Source: Chitinophagaceae bacterium (GTDB lineage: Bacteria; Bacteroidota; Bacteroidia; Chitinophagales; Chitinophagaceae). From it: DNA of 64,000 nt. Shown one piece after another: positions 61,580 through 64,000 of this stretch. Under the pieces are notes generated by a model, which saw nothing but the letters and a program-made list of their open reading frames with translations, was not told the DNA's origin and made no database searches. The DNA lies in the NCBI GenBank assembly GCA_947458275.1, contig CANGYR010000010.1, positions 1-64,000 of the forward strand, written 5' to 3'. The position numbers and the translations under genes are program-made. The first letter of the stretch is position 1; the number at the start of each line of letters is the position of its first letter.

Positions 61580-61645
61580 TTTATTCCGGAAAACATTGTG
61601 TATCATTTTTAAATTTTGTACATTTACTTTCTAAAATTTATTAAA

Positions 61646-61843
61646 ATGAAAAAATTATTTTTATTGGCAACAGCCGCTTTCCTTGTAACAGGAGTTGCTA
61701 TGGCAGGAAATGATAAAGGCAAAAAGAAAAAATGCTGCAAAACTTCAAAAGCTTGCTGCAAAAAGTCTGAATCAAAATCTTGCAGTAAAGACAGCAAAAC
61801 TGCTGAAGTAAGTGCAGATAAAAAAGCAGAAGCTGGTCAATAG
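61646..61843 (+). CDS. Small exported Cys/Lys-rich protein
   Basis: 65 residues from the ATG at 61646 with a signal peptide (MKKLFLLATAAFLVTGVAMA). The 45-residue mature chain is Lys/Ser-rich with six Cys, five of them in two CC pairs and a KACCKK-type context. Such composition suggests metal binding or disulfide formation in the periplasm; no family recognised. A terminator follows at 61865. Confidence 0.7.
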   Translation: MKKLFLLATAAFLVTGVAMAGNDKGKKKKCCKTSKACCKKSESKSCSKDSKTAEVSADKKAEAGQ

Positions 61844-61864
61844 TCTTTGTCAGATTAAAACTTT

Positions 61865-61889
61865 AACCCTCCCGTCGGAGGGTTTTTTT
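61865..61889 (+). terminator. Intrinsic terminator after the Cys-rich gene
   Basis: Perfect 8-bp stem AACCCTCC/GGAGGGTT with loop CGTC, followed by TTTTT. The opposite strand also has an A/T tail, so it may serve the convergent HAD gene as well. Confidence 0.85.
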
Positions 61890-61894
61890 ATGCC

Positions 61895-62593
61895 CTACAA
61901 TATTCTTTCTAACTGGCTGAGATGAGTGATTGTATAAGTGGGACTCAGTCTAGGCACCTCGTTGATGTGATTTACAAATACATTATCCATTCCGGCATTG
62001 ATGGCTCCCTGAATATCTGCATCAAGATTATCGCCAATCATTATAGATTCATTTGTTGTAGCATTTGCCTTTTGTAAAGCATATTCAAAAATCTCTTTTT
62101 CCGGCTTTACGCTATTGCTGGCTTCAGATGTAATCACTTCTTTGAAAAAATGGTTCATGCCGGAGTTTCTCAATTTGTTCCACTGCGTTTTTTCAAAACC
62201 ATTTGTGATGAGATGCAGCGAATAGTCTTTTTCTTTTAGATAGTTGAGTATCTCAATAGCGTGAGGAAACAGATCTGTTTTTGTTGGCAATATCTCCAGA
62301 AATCGTACGCTCATTCCTTTTGCCAGTTTTTCATCTCCCACCTTGAACTCCAGCAGCGTACGCCACATTCTTTTCCATTTCAGTTCTTCCACCGTAATAA
62401 AACCTTTCTGATAGCGCTCCCAGAGAATTTTATTGTGATAAAGATATTTGGTATGAAACTCATCGAAATCAACCGAAACAAAATTCTTCAATTCAAACTC
62501 TGTATATAAATCGGATAAGGTATGTTTGGCATTTGTATCAAAATCCCACAAAGTGTGATCCAGATCAAAAAAAATATGATTGTATCTACGCAT
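61895..62593 (-). CDS. HAD-family phosphatase, YjjG-like
   Basis: 232 residues from the ATG at 62593 (MRRYNHIFFDLDHTLWDFD), nucleophile Asp10 and acid Asp12, motif II LITNGFEK, motif III Lys with KPEKEIFEYAL and motif IV IMIGDNLDADIQGA. It belongs to the YjjG/noncanonical-pyrimidine nucleotidase group; cleavage of small phosphate esters, probably nucleotide monophosphates, is inferred. Confidence 0.88.
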   Translation of the reverse strand: MRRYNHIFFDLDHTLWDFDTNAKHTLSDLYTEFELKNFVSVDFDEFHTKYLYHNKILWERYQKGFITVEELKWKRMWRTLLEFKVGDEKLAKGMSVRFLEILPTKTDLFPHAIEILNYLKEKDYSLHLITNGFEKTQWNKLRNSGMNHFFKEVITSEASNSVKPEKEIFEYALQKANATTNESIMIGDNLDADIQGAINAGMDNVFVNHINEVPRLSPTYTITHLSQLERIL

Positions 62594-62783
62594 GATCAAT
62601 TCAAAATTTAGGCAAACGATGATTACTGCCGATTGGATATCTGAAATGGTCCAATGCAATTGTCCCAATCAGCTATCACATCGGCATTATACCAGAAAAT
62701 CATGAACTAATTTGTAATTCAAATTGGTATAACTTTACATTAAAGAGCAAATTTACTAATTATAGCAATCTAAAATTTTTTCT

Positions 62784-63482
62784 ATGAACGTTGTGATTAC
62801 AGGAGCAAGCAGAGGAATGGGAAAAGCTATTGCGATGAAATTTGCAAAAGATGCCCATACTCTTTTTTTGTGTGCGAGAACAAAAGAAACGCTGGAAAAA
62901 ACCGCTGCGGAAATAAAAACCACCTTTCCTTCATCAACCATACACACTTTCGTTGCTGATTTGTCTGTAAAAGAAGAGGTAACTGCTTTTGGAAAATTTT
63001 GTTTGCAACACGGCACTCCCGATATTGTAATCAATAATGCGGGCTATTATTTGCCGGGCAATTGTATAGATGAGGCGGAGGGTACTTTGGATTCAATGCT
63101 GCAGACAAACTTATATAGCGCCTATTATTTAACGAGAGTATTGGTTCCTGAAATGATTGCTAAAAAAAGCGGACATATTTTCAACATGTGCTCTATCGCT
63201 TCTCATAAAGCATACAAAGGCGGTGGCGGTTACAGCATCAGTAAGTTTGCCCTGAATGGTTTCAGTCAGAATCTCAGGCAGGAACTATTGCCTTATGGTA
63301 TCAAAGTGACGGCTGTTTTTCCGGGAGCGGTAATGACAGACACCTGGGGGGATTTTGATAATTCATCTAATAGAATCATGGAAGTGAGTGACATTGCTGA
63401 TATGGTATATGCTGCAACCAAATTGTCTAAGGCAGCAGTTGTAGAAGAAATTGTTTTACGTCCGCAGTTGGGAGATTTATAA
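62784..63482 (+). CDS. Short-chain dehydrogenase/reductase
   Basis: 232 residues, classical SDR. Cofactor motif TGASRGMG (6-13), NNAG (84-87), catalytic Ser near 137 and Tyr150-x3-Lys154 (YSISK). FPGAVMTDTW follows the active site. The basic residue after the Gly motif (CARTKE) suggests NADPH preference. Substrate unknown. Confidence 0.9.
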   Translation: MNVVITGASRGMGKAIAMKFAKDAHTLFLCARTKETLEKTAAEIKTTFPSSTIHTFVADLSVKEEVTAFGKFCLQHGTPDIVINNAGYYLPGNCIDEAEGTLDSMLQTNLYSAYYLTRVLVPEMIAKKSGHIFNMCSIASHKAYKGGGGYSISKFALNGFSQNLRQELLPYGIKVTAVFPGAVMTDTWGDFDNSSNRIMEVSDIADMVYAATKLSKAAVVEEIVLRPQLGDL

Positions 63483-63489
63483 AATCATC

Positions 63490-64000
63490 TTAGCAGGTAA
63501 ATTTATAACCTGCTCCTCTGACAGAATGAAAGTAAATGGGATTTCTGCTGTCTTCTTCAAAATACTTTCTGAAGTTCAAAATAAAATTATCTATAGTACG
63601 TGTAGTAGGATAAACATTATAGCCCCAAACTGTTTGTAATATTTTTTCTCTTGTAACTACTTCATTTTTATTTTCTACTAATAGTTTGAGCAGCATCCCT
63701 TCTCTTTTGGTAAGTGTAATTTTATCTCCTTTTTTATTTACGCATTCTAGTCCTTTAAAATCAATTTTATTTTTTCCAAAAGCGAAAATTTCGGGGAGTG
63801 AAGTTTTTATTGCAAGTTGTTTTTCTTTTCTGATAAGTTTTTCTACCCGAAGCAATAGCTCTTCCAGGTTAAAGGGTTTGGTGAGGTAGTCATCCGCTCC
63901 TTTTTTCAATCCCATCACTCTATCGGCACTACTGTTTTTTGCACTTAAAATTAAAATTGGAATGGCATTGTTTTGTAGCCTTATTGTCTCGCAAACAGTG
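63490..64000 (-). CDS. OmpR/PhoB-family response regulator (5' end beyond the window)
   Basis: The C-terminal 169 or so residues of a two-component regulator; the start lies off the right edge. The receiver part shows IPILILSAKNSSADRVMGL, GADDYLTKPFNLEELLLR with the conserved Thr/Ser-x and Lys of the phospho-acceptor pocket. The winged-helix DNA-binding domain follows (LTKREGMLLKLLVENKNEVVTREKIL, VWGYNVYPTTRTIDNFI, FHSVRGAGYKFTC). Its sensor kinase is not in the window. Confidence 0.9.
   Translation of the reverse strand, partial: TVCETIRLQNNAIPILILSAKNSSADRVMGLKKGADDYLTKPFNLEELLLRVEKLIRKEKQLAIKTSLPEIFAFGKNKIDFKGLECVNKKGDKITLTKREGMLLKLLVENKNEVVTREKILQTVWGYNVYPTTRTIDNFILNFRKYFEEDSRNPIYFHSVRGAGYKFTC

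Overview
The window is chromosomal DNA from a member of the Bacteroidota, most likely a Chitinophagaceae-like (Chitinophagales) lineage. Evidence: a gliding-motility GldH lipoprotein, a secreted lamin-tail protein with a gliding-type C-terminal module, duplicated OmpH/Skp chaperones behind BamA, a fused branched-chain 2-oxoacid dehydrogenase E1, a futalosine-pathway MqnC, and more than a dozen promoters carrying the Bacteroidota -7 element TAnnTTTG instead of a sigma70 -10 box. Genes are intact and densely packed. No tRNA, rRNA, CRISPR array, prophage or complete insertion sequence was seen.

Layout. 0-7 kb: envelope and core block uppS-bamA-ompH-ompH-murI, then rpmH-rnpA-yidD. 7-13 kb: a beta-barrel protein, gldH and yicC on the minus strand, then lpxD, an epimerase and pheS. 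13-19 kb: a BI-1/YccA-like membrane protein, a DUF3050 protein boxed by a 90-bp direct repeat, obgE, a diacylglycerol kinase, ctaA and rnhB. 19-24 kb is the only clearly accessory stretch: a RelE/HigB-type toxin with an XRE antitoxin, a DUF4160-like small protein, a single-chain MmeI-like restriction-methyltransferase and a 39-codon ORF in front of it, bounded by copies of one palindromic repeat. 24-38 kb: sua5, a PfkB kinase, the large lamin-tail protein, asd, TPR and lipoprotein genes, an XRE regulator, a DUF2461 protein, a NUMOD4/HNH-like protein, ligA and a PAS histidine kinase. 38-53 kb: a tiny lipoprotein, fused E1, an M16 peptidase pair, mqnC, a FISUMP lipoprotein, a WbuC cupin, SOD, tadA, aldehyde dehydrogenase, glutathione peroxidase, dus and a CPBP protease. 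53-61 kb: a complete histidine operon hisGDCBHAF-IE behind a classical attenuator (18-residue leader peptide with five consecutive His codons, then a terminator), running directly into cdsA, followed by psd. 61-64 kb: a Cys-rich exported peptide, a HAD phosphatase, an SDR and a response regulator cut by the window edge.

The strongest regulatory observation is the his attenuator: the distal leader-peptide codons are complementary to the 5' arm of the terminator, so ribosome position can decide read-through into eight his genes and possibly cdsA. Several start codons (pheS, ctaA, obgE, an M16 peptidase) lie only 4-6 nt past a -7 element, implying leaderless mRNAs. A structured plus-strand transcript with promoter, hairpin and terminator but no convincing ORF lies at 31940-32108.

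Intergenic spaces are unusually rich in short dispersed repeats of at least seven families (palindromes around GTTCCGTAGGAAC, CCATGG-TTTTAA-CCATGG and CTCGTG-TTTT-CACGAG; TTCAACC and TAAACC microsatellite-like arrays; ATTCAATATT blocks; a GC-rich hairpin), often nested in the same gap.
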